A DNA stretch of 64,000 bases from Lonicera japonica (taxonomy: Eukaryota > Streptophyta > Magnoliopsida > Dipsacales > Caprifoliaceae): assembly GCA_021464415.1 (NCBI GenBank), contig CM038469.1, forward strand, positions 22,959,901 through 23,023,900, given 5' to 3'. The notes under the pieces were generated by a model that was not told where the DNA came from, searched no databases, and worked only from the letters and a program-made list of their open reading frames with translations. Shown one piece after another: positions 11,993 through 21,515 of this stretch; within the stretch, counting starts at the first letter, position 1; every line of letters begins with the position of its first letter. The translations under genes and the position numbers were made by a program.

Positions 11993-12001
11993 CTATTTAT
12001 A
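11993..12001 (-). promoter_or_regulatory. TATA box of Athila LTR
   Basis: Minus-strand TATAAATAG followed by a pyrimidine/GA-rich leader. It sits about 95-275 bp downstream, in the direction of transcription, of the palindrome cluster at 12097-12266. Confidence 0.55.
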
Positions 12002-12096
12002 AAAGTCCTAAAGAGGTTGGGGCAAGTGGCTAAGTTGTAAAAAGTTGTACAAGTTGGCAAGTTGATACAAGTTGTTGAAAAATATCTGCAGGTGCC

Positions 12097-12266
12097 CAAG
12101 ATCAATCTTGCCTTGAGCAAGATCGATCTTGCTTCAAAGCCGCTGGTGGTGAAAGGGGCAAGATCGATCTTGGGGGGGCAAGATCGATCTTGGAAGCTCT
12201 CGAGTGCTTTTTTCCAAAGGCTGGCAGGGACCAAGATCGATCTTACTAATGCTAAGATCGATCTTG
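12097..12266. promoter_or_regulatory. Cluster of six CAAGATCGATCTTG palindromes
   Basis: Copies at 12097-12110, 12118-12131, 12159-12172, 12179-12192, 12232-12245 and 12253-12266. Three are perfect 14-mers and the others have one mismatch. They lie in the U3 region upstream of the LTR TATA box. The spacing is irregular, which argues against a simple satellite and for repeated binding sites (inference). Confidence 0.7.
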
Positions 12267-12527
12267 GTTTCTTCAAATGTCTCAAAATCTTCTTTTCTTT
12301 GCCCAAGCTTCTCTCAATCTTTTCTAATTCTTTCAACTTCTTTTTCTTGCCATTCTTTCTAATGAATTTCCACATATCAACAATGCACAAGCTTTTTTAC
12401 GCAATTAAGCTTGCAAAATTGGGTTAGTAACCTAATTTGCTAATGACTTCAACAAACAGTAATTTGGAGTTTATTTGATATGTTTAGCCATATAAGTGTA
12501 CTATAATGTGCATGCATAAGCTTACAC

Positions 12528-12547
12528 AAGTGCATTATAATGCACTT
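12528..12547. other. 20-bp palindrome at Athila LTR terminus
   Basis: AAGTGCATTATAATGCACTT is perfectly self-complementary and lies four bases inside the LTR 5' end. It could aid integrase end recognition or simply be a U3 hairpin; the role is unknown. Confidence 0.6.
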
Positions 12548-12551
12548 ATCA

Positions 12552-14297
12552 CACCCCCCAACTTAGTGCTTGCTAGTCCCTTAGCAAGTCTATGCAATAT
12601 ACCTACAAAAAGGATGCATTTGGCTATATGCATTGTACCATTTAAACCTCAAAGTTCCTAAAGAGGACGAGTGGCCTTTTCGTGAAGGTTTTCAGAGATG
12701 ATACCTACAAACATACAAATCATGGTATTGCCTAATATTCATGCTTAATTTCAATTCTATTGTGCACGTCATGATTTATCATTTCAATCGCCTCTTTAGA
12801 ATGCATAGCAAACAAATAACATCTCAAAGTATCTATATGAATTTAGACAAGAGTTCCAAATATGACTTTCTTGTGTGCGAGGTTTTTGATTTAAAAGAGC
12901 TTCTTAAACAAATCAAGAATGAGTTTTGATTATCCTTTTGAAAGAATTTTTTTTTCAAACAAGGGCACACTTTTACTTACAAAATATCTTAACTCATTTT
13001 TCCTTTCTTTTTTTTGGATTTTCTACAAGAAAATAGAGGCGCTTTCACCCATATTGAATAGGTAGCCTTTTCCTTTTATTTTCTTATATAAGCGCATGAA
13101 GCTACTTTGTTTTTTTCACAAGGTGGCTTCACTCCAATTCATAAGGCAGTCTTTTCAATCTATCTCAAGTGTTAGAAATTAGGCTATGCAATTACCAAGT
13201 GGAGCATTAAGTCAAGTTTAGAAGAAAAAGCCCTATCTCCAAGTGTTTCATCTTTTTACTTTCTTTCCAAAGTAAGAGTCGAGCTTGCCTTTCTTCTCTG
13301 AAAACAAGTTTCTTTCTTAGGATAAAAATAACTCAATTGAATTAGCAAAAGCTCAATTTTAAAGTAAATGTGTATTTTTGTTGTGCAATAGGCATGAGGA
13401 ACTCGAGTCTAATTAAAGATAGAAATTGAGAGATGAAGCTTGAATGCCTATCCTAATCAAGAGTTATTGTGCCAAGATCAAGAATTGAACATGAATTGAA
13501 AATTTTGAAATTCTAAGCATGGAGATTAAACTATATCATGATTTAAAAAAAAAATTGGGCCTACACATGGAAATAGTATAATAAGCCAAAATTTGAAATG
13601 CAATGCAAGTGTGGCTTCACAAGGTGGCTTCACTCCAATTCATAAGGCAGCCTTTTCAATTTATCTCAAGTGTAGAAATTAGGCTATGCAATTACCAAGT
13701 GGAGCATTAAGTCAAGTTTAGAAGAAAAAGCCCTATCTCCAAGTGTTTCATCTTTTTTCTTTCTTTCCAAAGTAAGAGTCGAGCTTGCCTTTCTTCTTTG
13801 AAAACAAGTTCTTTCTTAGGATAAAAATAACTCAATTGAATTAGCAAAAGCTCAATTTTAAAGTAAATGTTCAATTTTGTTGTGCAATAGGCATGAGGAA
13901 CTCGAGTCTAATTAAAGATATAAATTGAGAGATGAAGCTTGAATGCCTATCCTAATCAAGAGTTATTGTGCCAAGATCAAGAATTGAATATGAATTGAAA
14001 TTTTTGAAATTCTAAGCATGGAGATTAAACTGTATCATGATTTAAAAAAAATTGGGCCAACACATGGTAATAGCAAAATAAGTAAAAATTTGAAATGCAA
14101 TGCAAAAATTACATTTCCTTACCCCCCAACTTGAAGTAGGCGTTGTCCCCAATGCTTGAAGCAATAAATTTTTGGAGAATTTGTTTCCATGGATAGCACA
14201 AGTTACTTAAAAACCAACATAAAACCAAAAGATGAAATGAAACATAAGTGCCATTGTCTTCAAAAGCCTACAAGAAACAAGCATTAAATTAAAGCTT
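12552..14297 (-). other. Athila 3' UTR with 0.5-kb tandem duplication
   Basis: Non-coding stretch between ORF3 and the 3' LTR. A segment starting CACAAGGTGGCTTCACTCC at 13117 recurs at 13618 (period 501 bp, second copy ending near 14100) with only scattered differences. Each copy ends near a run of A and GAAATGCAATGCAA. A polypurine tract candidate lies directly before the 3' LTR (minus strand, 12552-12565). No gene is supported here. Confidence 0.7.
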
Positions 14298-15488
14298 TCA
14301 CATTGGCGGTGGTGGCGGTGGGTGGAATCGAGCATCCCATGCTTGGAAATTTGCATCCCATGCTTGGAATCGGTTGACAATGTCTTGGTAATGATCTTCC
14401 TCCCGTTTGCTCAATGCCTCGTAGCGCTCGTTGCTTTCTTGGTGGAAGTCTTCCATCTGCTTGATTTGGCGCTCCTCCATAGCCATCATTAATTGCTTGA
14501 TTTCTTCAAAACATGTGGCTTGTGGTGCTTGAGCCGAAGAACCTTCTCCCAAAGCCACGTGTGCTCTTTTTCGCCGCCTTAGTGGTTGCACTTGCTCCCT
14601 TCCTTCTACGTGCGGATCATCCACTTCCTCCATTGCGGTCGGACCTCCAGAGGGTTGGGTATGAAGCTGCCCTTGAGATCGTTTGAGAGTGGAGTTGTTT
14701 ACAATCCCTAATTGTTTAATAATTTGGTCACCTTCCCGATCTTCCACTCCAAAATGGGCACAACATCGGGTAATTATCACTCCTAACTTGATTGTCTCCT
14801 TTGCCTCAGTTTTGGTTGCGGTGTAGCTTATCATGTTCACAAAGTAACGTGTGAGGCATATGCTTTGATCGGTGGCAATTGTGTACATGATTAGTGCCTC
14901 ATCAAGGAAGAGGTGACTTTTTTGGGTGGTTGGATATAAACAATTACACACCACCATCCACAATTTGTGCATTAGAGGTAGGAGTAGGGTAGCATTGATT
15001 TTGAATTTATCATGGGGTTTTGGAGTTCCCATGAGAGCCACATGAATAAGGTCCTCATTCGGCGTTTGGTCGGGTGAAGTGATGGGTAGTGTGTATGGTG
15101 TAGCAAGTGGAATTTTTAAGAAATTGCTCAAAACAGTGGGATTAAAGGGGATTTCCTTACCTCGGACAAAGGCAACACAATCACACTTTTCTTTTTCGAT
15201 AAGCGATGCGATAAATTTTCGACAAATAGTAGCATTGCAGTCACTTGTGTTTGTTTTGAGAAAATTTTCCTAACCCAGCCTTCGAACAATTGACATGAAA
15301 AATGGAAAATCAAAGAGTTCATCAATTGCTGAAGCTCTCTCTGCTACAAACGTTCGAGTGCTAAACCAATCTTCATACCATGTCTTGTCAGCCTCACTTT
15401 AAAACCCTTGGTAACCACGCCTTGGATTGGGCTTGACTTCAGTTGGTCTGGCGACATTTTTTCGCCTTTGAGATAATGAAAAAGCCAT
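14298..15488 (-). pseudogene. Athila ORF3, env-position 'putative plant transposon protein'
   Basis: Athila elements often encode an extra protein between integrase and the 3' LTR, in the place where retroviruses carry env; its function is unproven. The likely start is the ATG at 15488 (MAFSLSQRRKN). The family pattern W(Y)ED.F..R.FVAERA, then CDCVAFVRGKEIPFNP and a large conserved block, is readable to a charged, Q/E-rich coiled-coil-like tail ending in poly-proline (14298). Two in-frame stops occur in the first quarter (about 15400 and 15275); after 15131 the frame is open for 277 codons. I see no signal peptide or membrane segment. Cassandra is inserted 52 bp upstream of the start, between it and a candidate promoter (16486-16494). 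Confidence 0.65.
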
Positions 15489-15540
15489 TTGAGAATGCTT
15501 TTTGGTGGATAAGAGAGAGTGATTTGTTGATTTCTCAAAA

Positions 15541-15924
15541 TGTAACGACCCGGTCCCACCTCAGTACGATATTGTCCGCTCTGGGTAGCGTCCTAGCCAG
15601 GCCTCAGCCCCAGGACATCTACCCTCACGGCTTTGTTTTTGGGAGCTCACGACCAGCTTCCCAGGGGGTCACCCATCCTGGGATTTCTCTGGTCCAAGCA
15701 CGCTTAACTTCGGAGTTCTCATGGGATCCGAAGCCAATGAGCCTCCCAAAAGGCCTCGTACTTAATTAGCAACCATATCTTACTTATATGGGTCTCCAAG
15801 GATCCCCCAACTTCCGGTGTGGGATGCCCCCTTTTGAGCTACCATTCCTCCACACAAGGGAGTACTCATCGCTCGAGCTACCATTCCTCCACACAAGGGA
15901 GTACTCATCACTCAGGGTGTCACA
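15541..15924 (-). repeat. Cassandra 3' LTR
   Basis: Begins TGTAACGACCCGG and ends GGTGTCACA. The 5S-like domain on the minus strand spans about 15653-15733. It includes an A-box-like AAGTTAAGCGTGCTTGG (15694-15710) and GGATGGGTGACC. The CATTCCTCCACACAAGGGAG block is duplicated inside the LTR. Confidence 0.9.
15653..15733 (-). promoter_or_regulatory. 5S-rRNA-like internal promoter domain (pol III type)
   Basis: Minus strand reads GATCCCATGAGAACTCCGAAG then AAGCGTGCTTGG and AGGATGGGTGACC, close to plant 5S rRNA including its internal control region. It is not a genuine 5S gene: it lacks full-length 5S ends and sits inside a Cassandra LTR. A second copy is at about 16110-16190. Confidence 0.85.
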
Positions 15925-15994
15925 TACTTCCCCCCAAGGGAATCGACGTCCTCGTCGACACACCGTACTCTATGGGGTCCGCTCTGATACCATT

Positions 15995-16381
15995 TGTAAG
16001 GACCCGGTCCCACCTTAGTACGATATTGTCCGCTCTGGGTAGCGTCCTAGCCAGGCCTCAGCCCCAGGACATCTACTACCCTCACGGCTTTGTTTTTGGG
16101 AGCTCACGACCAGCTTCCCAGGGGATCACCCATCCTGGGATTTCTCTTGTCCAAGCACGCTTAACTTCGGAGTTCTCATGGGATCCGAAGCCAGTGAGCC
16201 TCCCAAAAGGCCTCGTACTTAATTAGCGACCATATCTTACTTATATGGGTCTCCAAGGATCCCCCAACTTTCGGTCTTGGATGCCCCCTTTTGAGCTACC
16301 ATTCCTCCACACAAGGGAATACTCATTGCTCGAGCTACCATTCCTCCACACAAGGGAGTACTCATCACTCAGGGCGTCACA
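15995..16381 (-). repeat. Cassandra 5' LTR
   Basis: Begins TGTAAGGACCCGG and ends GGCGTCACA. It carries the same 5S-like A-box-type motif at 16151-16167 and GATGGGTGA nearby. It is followed by the second CAAAA target copy. Confidence 0.9.
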
Positions 16382-16386
16382 CAAAA

Positions 16387-17102
16387 TCCCAACACCTTGG
16401 GTTTGGTAATTTTCGAAATTGAAAGGTTTGGTGATTGAGAAATGGATATAGGATGAGGCAATGGTTGTTTATGATGAAGAGAGTTGGTTTATAGAGATAG
16501 AGGGTGGGGAAATTCATAATCTAGGGCTTGTGGGTGTGGGAGTTGATGATTTGGTGATGGAGAGATGAAATGGGGGCTAGGGTTTTGATGATGAGTGAAA
16601 GAAAATAGGATAGGAGAGAATGAGAGGTGCATTTCTTTTAGGTGTCTTAATGGTGGGAGTTATGGTTTCTCGAAGTGGAAAGAAGAAGTGGAGAAAAAGG
16701 CTCGATAATGGGTTTAAAAAAAACTGCTATGTCGCTTGCTACAATACCCAAAATCGATTTTAGGTAGTCAAGATCGATCTTGCTTGCTCTCGGGACTTGC
16801 TTTGTAATTCTGTGAGTGGAGAGATTTTTGCCCAAGATCGATTTTACCTTAAGCAAGATCAATCTTACTTGATCTCGGGTACTGCTATGTTTTTTCACTG
16901 ATATTTAAAATTTCCCAAGATTGATCTTGGGATGACCAAGATCGATCTTGGTCACCCTCAGGATCCCATTTTGGCTGCACTTAGTTTCCTTCTTCATTTT
17001 CTTCCCAACTCTTTTTGGAATGGTTTTCTTGTGCCACAAAAAAATACCTAAACACAAATATATACATTATTTACACAAGACAACCTATGTTTATACACAT
17101 AG
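16387..17102 (-). promoter_or_regulatory. Candidate internal promoter/leader of Athila ORF3
   Basis: Non-coding gap between integrase end and ORF3. It holds a second cluster of the Athila-LTR palindrome: 16750-16761, 16769-16782, 16833-16846, 16854-16867, 16916-16929 and 16937-16950 (CAAGATCGATCTTG or close variants). A minus-strand TATA-like CTATAAACC lies at 16486-16494. From there to the ORF3 ATG, with Cassandra removed, is about 155 bp, a plausible promoter plus leader. The arrangement copies that of the LTR (palindromes, then TATA). Confidence 0.5.
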
Positions 17103-17857
17103 GTTGGTTCCTTTAGAGGGACGGACTCCTCCAAAGTTAGGATCTCCAAAAATTGCTTTAATCTTCGGGCATTGACTTTAAATTCAAATCCATTTTTGGG
17201 ATCCTCCACCATCACGGCTTCGTATAGATAAACGTGTTTAACAATGAATAGGCCGATCCATCTTGATTTTAATTTTCCTGGGAAGAGATGTAGTCGAGAA
17301 TTATAGACAAGGACTTTTTGGCCAATTTAAAATCTTTTCTCAAAATATTTTTGTCATGAATTTATTTTTCTCGATCCTTGCTTATTTTTGAATTTTCATA
17401 AACATCTCTTCTTAACTCCTCAATTTCCTCAATTTGGAGTTTTCGATTTTCGCCCGCTTCTTTGAAATCAAAGTTCAATTTCTTAATTGCCCAAAAAGAT
17501 TTATGTTCTAATTCCACGGGCAAGTGGCAAGATGTTCCAAATACCAAACGATAGGGAGGCATGTTAAGATTAGTTTTAAAAGCTGTTCTATATGCCCAAA
17601 TCGCATCATTTAAGCGCAAAGACCAATCTTTGCGATTTGGGTTTACCGTTTTTTCCAAAATTTGTTTAATTTCCCTATTTGCAAGTTTCGCTTGCCCATT
17701 TGTTTGGGGATGATAAGCGAGGGATATCTTGTGGCTCACACCATATTTGCGCATGAGTTTTTCAAAAAATCAGTTACAAAAATGTGTACCACCATCACTT
17801 ATTATTGTTTTTGGAATTCCAAATCTTGCAAATATATTTTCTTTTAAAAAGTGAACC
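17103..17857 (-). pseudogene. pol: Athila integrase, C-terminal half
   Basis: Minus-strand reading gives [33 protein letters not shown] (the glutamate of the DDE triad corresponds to the position in GQAELANRE, here changed to K). Then come [18 protein letters not shown], a stop at 17362, and after decay the C-terminal [17 protein letters not shown] and VMVEDPKNG blocks down to about 17103. It continues at 27606 after the Ogre-2 insertion, with the target GAACC duplicated. Inactive through stops and loss of the catalytic glutamate. Confidence 0.75.
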
Positions 17858-19225
17858 TGTGAGAATCCGGACCCGCGACCCGAGAGAAGAATAAGAGTCC
17901 TCGTTCTCGGTTTTATTTAAAAACTTGTTTTTGTAGAGTCGCCAGTTTGTTTTACGAGAAAACAAACAAAAGATCGTACGAAGAGTAATTCGATAACGAA
18001 CTACCTTTCATACGTTTGAAACCAGAGATTTATTTTGAAAATTGACTTTGCTAGGGTTCGGGAACTACGTTACGAATTGGGAAGGTGTTAGGCACCCAAT
18101 TCGCCCTTTCGGTCTCTTAATGGATCATGTATCCAATTCCTATTTTAGATATCTTGCAAGTAGTTTGAATTGTTTTCAGAATAGTCCTTTCCAGATAAAT
18201 TCAATTTAAAACAATATTTTGAAATTAGACTCGAGCTTTGCGAGCGCCTACGTATTCATTCGTAGAATGAAATCAGAGTCTCGTAGTTCCCTTATTTTGG
18301 AAACTGGTTTTGTATTTTTATTTTTTTTTGTTTTGAAAACGTGTCAAAACGGATTTTAGATTTCTTGTAAAATTTAGAAAGGATTTATTTTAAAAACAAT
18401 GAACTTCTTTGCAAGTTATCTAATTTTCAGTATTAAAAAGGAATTTTAAATGCAGTATTGAAATTCAGAAAGGTTGTAGAAAAACGTACCTGATGCGCTT
18501 GAAGAAGAAATGAGAGCCTTGCCTTGTTGCCTTGCTTGCTTCCTTCTCTCTCTAAAGCTTTCTCTCTCTAGATTTTCTCTCTCTAAAGCTTTCTCTTACT
18601 AACTTTCTCTCTCCAAAACTTTCTCTCTCTAAGACTAACTTTCTCTCTCTAGAAATTCCCTCAAGAAAACCTTTCTAATAATTTTGACAGAATCTCAACT
18701 TACTAGAAACACTATTGAGTGTTGATGCCCTCAAATGGGAGCTCAAAGGTCCTATTTATAGCAAAAAATCCGCCAAAAACGCTCCAAAGGAGACCAACCG
18801 CAGGGGGTAGCCGCAGGGGGTGCGGCTAGGGCGTGCAACTAGGGCGTGCGGTTGGGTGCCAGCCGTACGGTTGGGAGCCAGCCGTGCGGCTAGGGGGCGA
18901 CTGTGCGGCTAGGGCATGCGGCTAGGAGGCGACTGTGCGGCTCGGGCTTGCGGCTCGAAGCCAACCGTACGGTTGGGAGCCAACCGTGCGGCTAGGGGGC
19001 GACTGTGCGGCTAGGGTGTGCGGCTCGGGCTTGCGGCTCGAAGCCAACCGTACGGTTGGGAGCCAACCGTCCTGGTAAGCGAAGTGGCAACAAGCTTGCG
19101 GTAGATTCCTAACGCGCTCGAAAATCAGGGCTTTTCCTAACAGTCTCCTGTATGCATGACGACTCAAGACTTGATGCGGAATGCTTGTTAGGTTCACACG
19201 AGGGTCGTGGATTGGGGTGTTCACA
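17858..19225 (-). repeat. Ogre-2 3' LTR
   Basis: Plus strand starts TGTGAGAATCCGG and ends GGGGTGTTCACA. The promoter block of CCGTACGG/CCGTGCGG motifs (about 18786-19075) precedes, on the minus strand, a TATA box at 18752-18760 and a CT/GA-rich tract (18541-18660). It is followed inward by GACCCTCTCGTCCCGGG, on the minus strand a purine-rich polypurine-tract candidate also found in Ogre-3. Confidence 0.9.
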
Positions 19226-19689
19226 GACCCTCTCGTCCCGGGATTCTTGCTTGCAAGGATTCTGGGACGATAATAAGAAGACAACAATTCACGACTCTCG
19301 CGTGAATCTCAACTGGTTGTTTTATTCATGAAAATCTATGAATCGAAATGTATCCTCATGGTAGGGGAATTTTGTGGTGCTTTGGGCAATATGATCCACG
19401 GTTGACCTTCCTCTTGGCCAAGCCATCTCTGATACATCAATCTATTTTCCCGTTTACCCTCAGGGAATCCATCTCAATCCTTTTTCGGATTTTTCAAGCT
19501 CATCGATGTTTACCCTCAGCTTGTGGGATGCATCAATCCTACCATTTACCCTCTGACCGGGCTATCCTCATGAGTACTTCTCATTCTTTACAATGTGTTC
19601 GAAAAAGTTCTTGGATTTTAGATTCTTTCAGAATGACACCTTCTTGACTTTGTCGTGATGAAGCTTCCCATTTCTTTTGGGGAATAAGT

Positions 19690-20490
19690 GGTTACCAAGA
19701 GTAGCGGGGTTTGCTCCTATCGCACTATCTTGTTGTCATAACCACGTGACAAAACTCCCTGATTTCATGGAGAATGTGATGAAACTCCCTAACTTTTGGG
19801 GAGGACGTTATTGGTTACCAAGAGTGGTTCGGTCGGCACCTGTCGCACCATCTTGCTAGCATAACCGAGGTTGTCTATCGGGAGATATTCCTTTATGATA
19901 GTTTTCCAAGAAATGGCACTCCTAGCCACCCTCAGAAGGAATGTCATATTAGTGACTGCCAAGAGTGGGGGGTCTGCACCTTTCGCACCATCTTGCTGGC
20001 ACAGCCTGAAAAGGTTGAGTTAAGATTGCCAAGAGTGATTGGTCCTCGCGATAGGACGTCATCTTGCTGACACAATCTGGGCTGACTTGTAAATTCCCAT
20101 GGAATGCATCCGAAAGGGAAAGAAAGGTATGATATGTTAGCGACTGCCAAGAGTGGGGGGTCTGCACCTCTCGCACCATCTTGTTGGCACAGCCTGAAAA
20201 GGTTGTGTTAGAGACTACCAAGAGCGGCGAGGTCGGCACCTGCTGCACCGTCTTGCTGACATAGTCTAAGGCTGAACGTCGGGAGATATTCCCTTATGAC
20301 GGTTTCCAAGAAATGGCGCTCCTGGCCACCCTCAGAAGGTATGTTATGTAAGTGACTGCCAAGAGCGAGAGGTCTTCATGATAAGACTTCGTGCTTGCTG
20401 ACACAGCCAAAATAGGTGATGTTAAGACTGCCAAGAGCGGTGGGGTCGGCACCTGTCGCACCGTCTTGCTGTCACAGTCTAAGGTTAGGA
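19690..20490. repeat. Irregular tandem repeats in Ogre-2 3' UTR
   Basis: A motif (T)(G/A)CCAAGAG(T/C)G followed by GGTC.GCACCT.TCGCACC(A/G)TCTTGCTG(G)CACAG occurs about eight times, at roughly 19695, 19818, 19958, 20030, 20147, 20217, 20358 and 20430. Spacings alternate between 70-72 and 117-141 bp, suggesting a higher-order two-part unit. Tandem arrays of this kind are known from Tat/Ogre 3' UTRs. Confidence 0.7.
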
Positions 20491-21446
20491 TTGACTCCGT
20501 CAATAGGGTTTTCTTCAGAATCATATTACTCCATCAACTTTATGTCACATCACATAACTCGAGACATGTTCTTGAGGATATTTGTCCATATTTTCTCTTA
20601 TCCTTCGACCCTTCTCCTTGCATTGCCTCTGTTCTTGGCCGTTGATCACATATGCCTGCTCATCTTATGGCAAGAAAGTTATGCTAAAGAGAATATGGAA
20701 AGTTCAAGTGTTGCCTTTTTCCAAACATGTTTTTACCCTCAATTTGACTCTTCTGCTGTCATCAAGAAATTGAGTTGGTTCTCTTTGAATCTCAGACTTT
20801 CGTGCATAGTCGTGGACTCCGTTTTCAACTCTACCCTCTGGCTTTACTTCTTTGAACATGGGGATAAAGCTCTTCTGAAAATCTCAGTTCCTTCTCCAGT
20901 TACCCTCTGGCTTATCAGAGGAAGGTGCTGGTCCTGCATCATTTTCTGTTTTTTGATGCCCTTATTGCTCCCTCTTTTAATTATCCGGCCTTTTATTTTG
21001 GCTTTCGGATTTTTTCTCTCTCTTTTTTTTTTTTCAACAAAACAGGAGCCTTACTCACCTAAGATGTAGCCCTCTGCCTTTTGGCACAGCTGTCACTCTT
21101 AGTGTGGCTCTCCCTGTCGATCTTTCCTTCTTTCTGTTTTTCTCACTTTCCTCACTTGGACCAACGGGATTTTCCCCTTTTCTACTTTTTCAATTTTTTC
21201 TTGTACCCGATTCCTCTTTTACACCTTCTTCTTTTGCCAGATTTGAACTGTGTCTAGGACTGATCATTCCTCAAAGCTCGACTCCACCACAGATCTCAAA
21301 ATTCAGCTTTTGGGCTTTGTATCTTACTTTGTCGTGCCTGTGTCAGTGCTTCTCAGTCTGTTCATCTTAGAAAACTAACCAGAAAGTCTTTCAGACGTCC
21401 AATGAGTCAAATTTTGCAAAAATTTTGTCAAAACTTTGTTGGTTTT

Positions 21447-21515
21447 GTCGTTTGGGATTACCCCCTACTTGTTGTCTGACAAGGAACTTGTCATACAACA
21501 AGTGCCCCAAACGAC
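21447..21515. other. Imperfect inverted-repeat hairpin
   Basis: Outer arms GTCGTTTGGG (21447-21456) and CCCAAACGAC (21506-21515) enclose inner arms ACTTGTTGT.TGACAAG and CTTGTCA.ACAACAAGT with a GAA loop. The asymmetric bulge is about 10 versus 2 nt. It would fold as a ~30-bp hairpin in RNA or single-stranded DNA. Confidence 0.65.

Larger units (their letters stand above)
10859..12551 (-). repeat. Athila 3' LTR
   Basis: Minus-strand start TGATAAGTGCATTATAATGC at 12551, preceded by a polypurine-like GTTGGGGGGTGTGA. The inner-end counterpart at the 5' LTR (60979 onward) matches from TGCAATCGTATACACCC, so the outer end is placed at 10859. The shared AAAATAG just outside leaves up to 8 bp uncertainty. 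A minus-strand TATA box (TATAAATAG) lies at about 11993-12001, followed by a (CT)-rich tract. Six AAGATCGATCTT-type palindromes lie upstream of it. The first ~730 bp match the truncated 5' LTR closely. Confidence 0.75.
15541..16381 (-). mobile_element. Cassandra TRIM retrotransposon
   Basis: Complete 841-bp terminal-repeat element: LTRs 15541-15924 and 15995-16381, TSD CAAAA on both sides (15536-15540, 16382-16386). The primer site GCTCTGATACCA (15981-15992, minus-strand TGGTATCAGAGC, initiator tRNA-Met type) and a purine tract (minus strand, about 15927-15940) are present. Each LTR contains a 5S-rRNA-like segment, the hallmark of Cassandra. No coding capacity, so it depends on other elements. 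The LTRs differ at only a few positions, so insertion is relatively recent. It lies in the leader of Athila ORF3. Confidence 0.92.

Noticed and set aside
11852..12427. Overlapping ORFs of 62-160 codons in the Athila LTR
   Set aside because: They lie on both strands across U3/R, include the palindrome cluster, and have no family resemblance.
15653..15733. 5S rRNA gene
   Set aside because: The similarity covers the internal promoter region only and lies within both LTRs of a TSD-flanked Cassandra element, so it is a retroelement promoter domain and not a 5S gene.
20416..21069. 217-codon plus-strand ORF in the Ogre-2 3' region
   Set aside because: Hydrophobic composition derives from T-rich low-complexity DNA. 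No known domain, and the homologous stretch of Ogre-3 does not conserve the frame.
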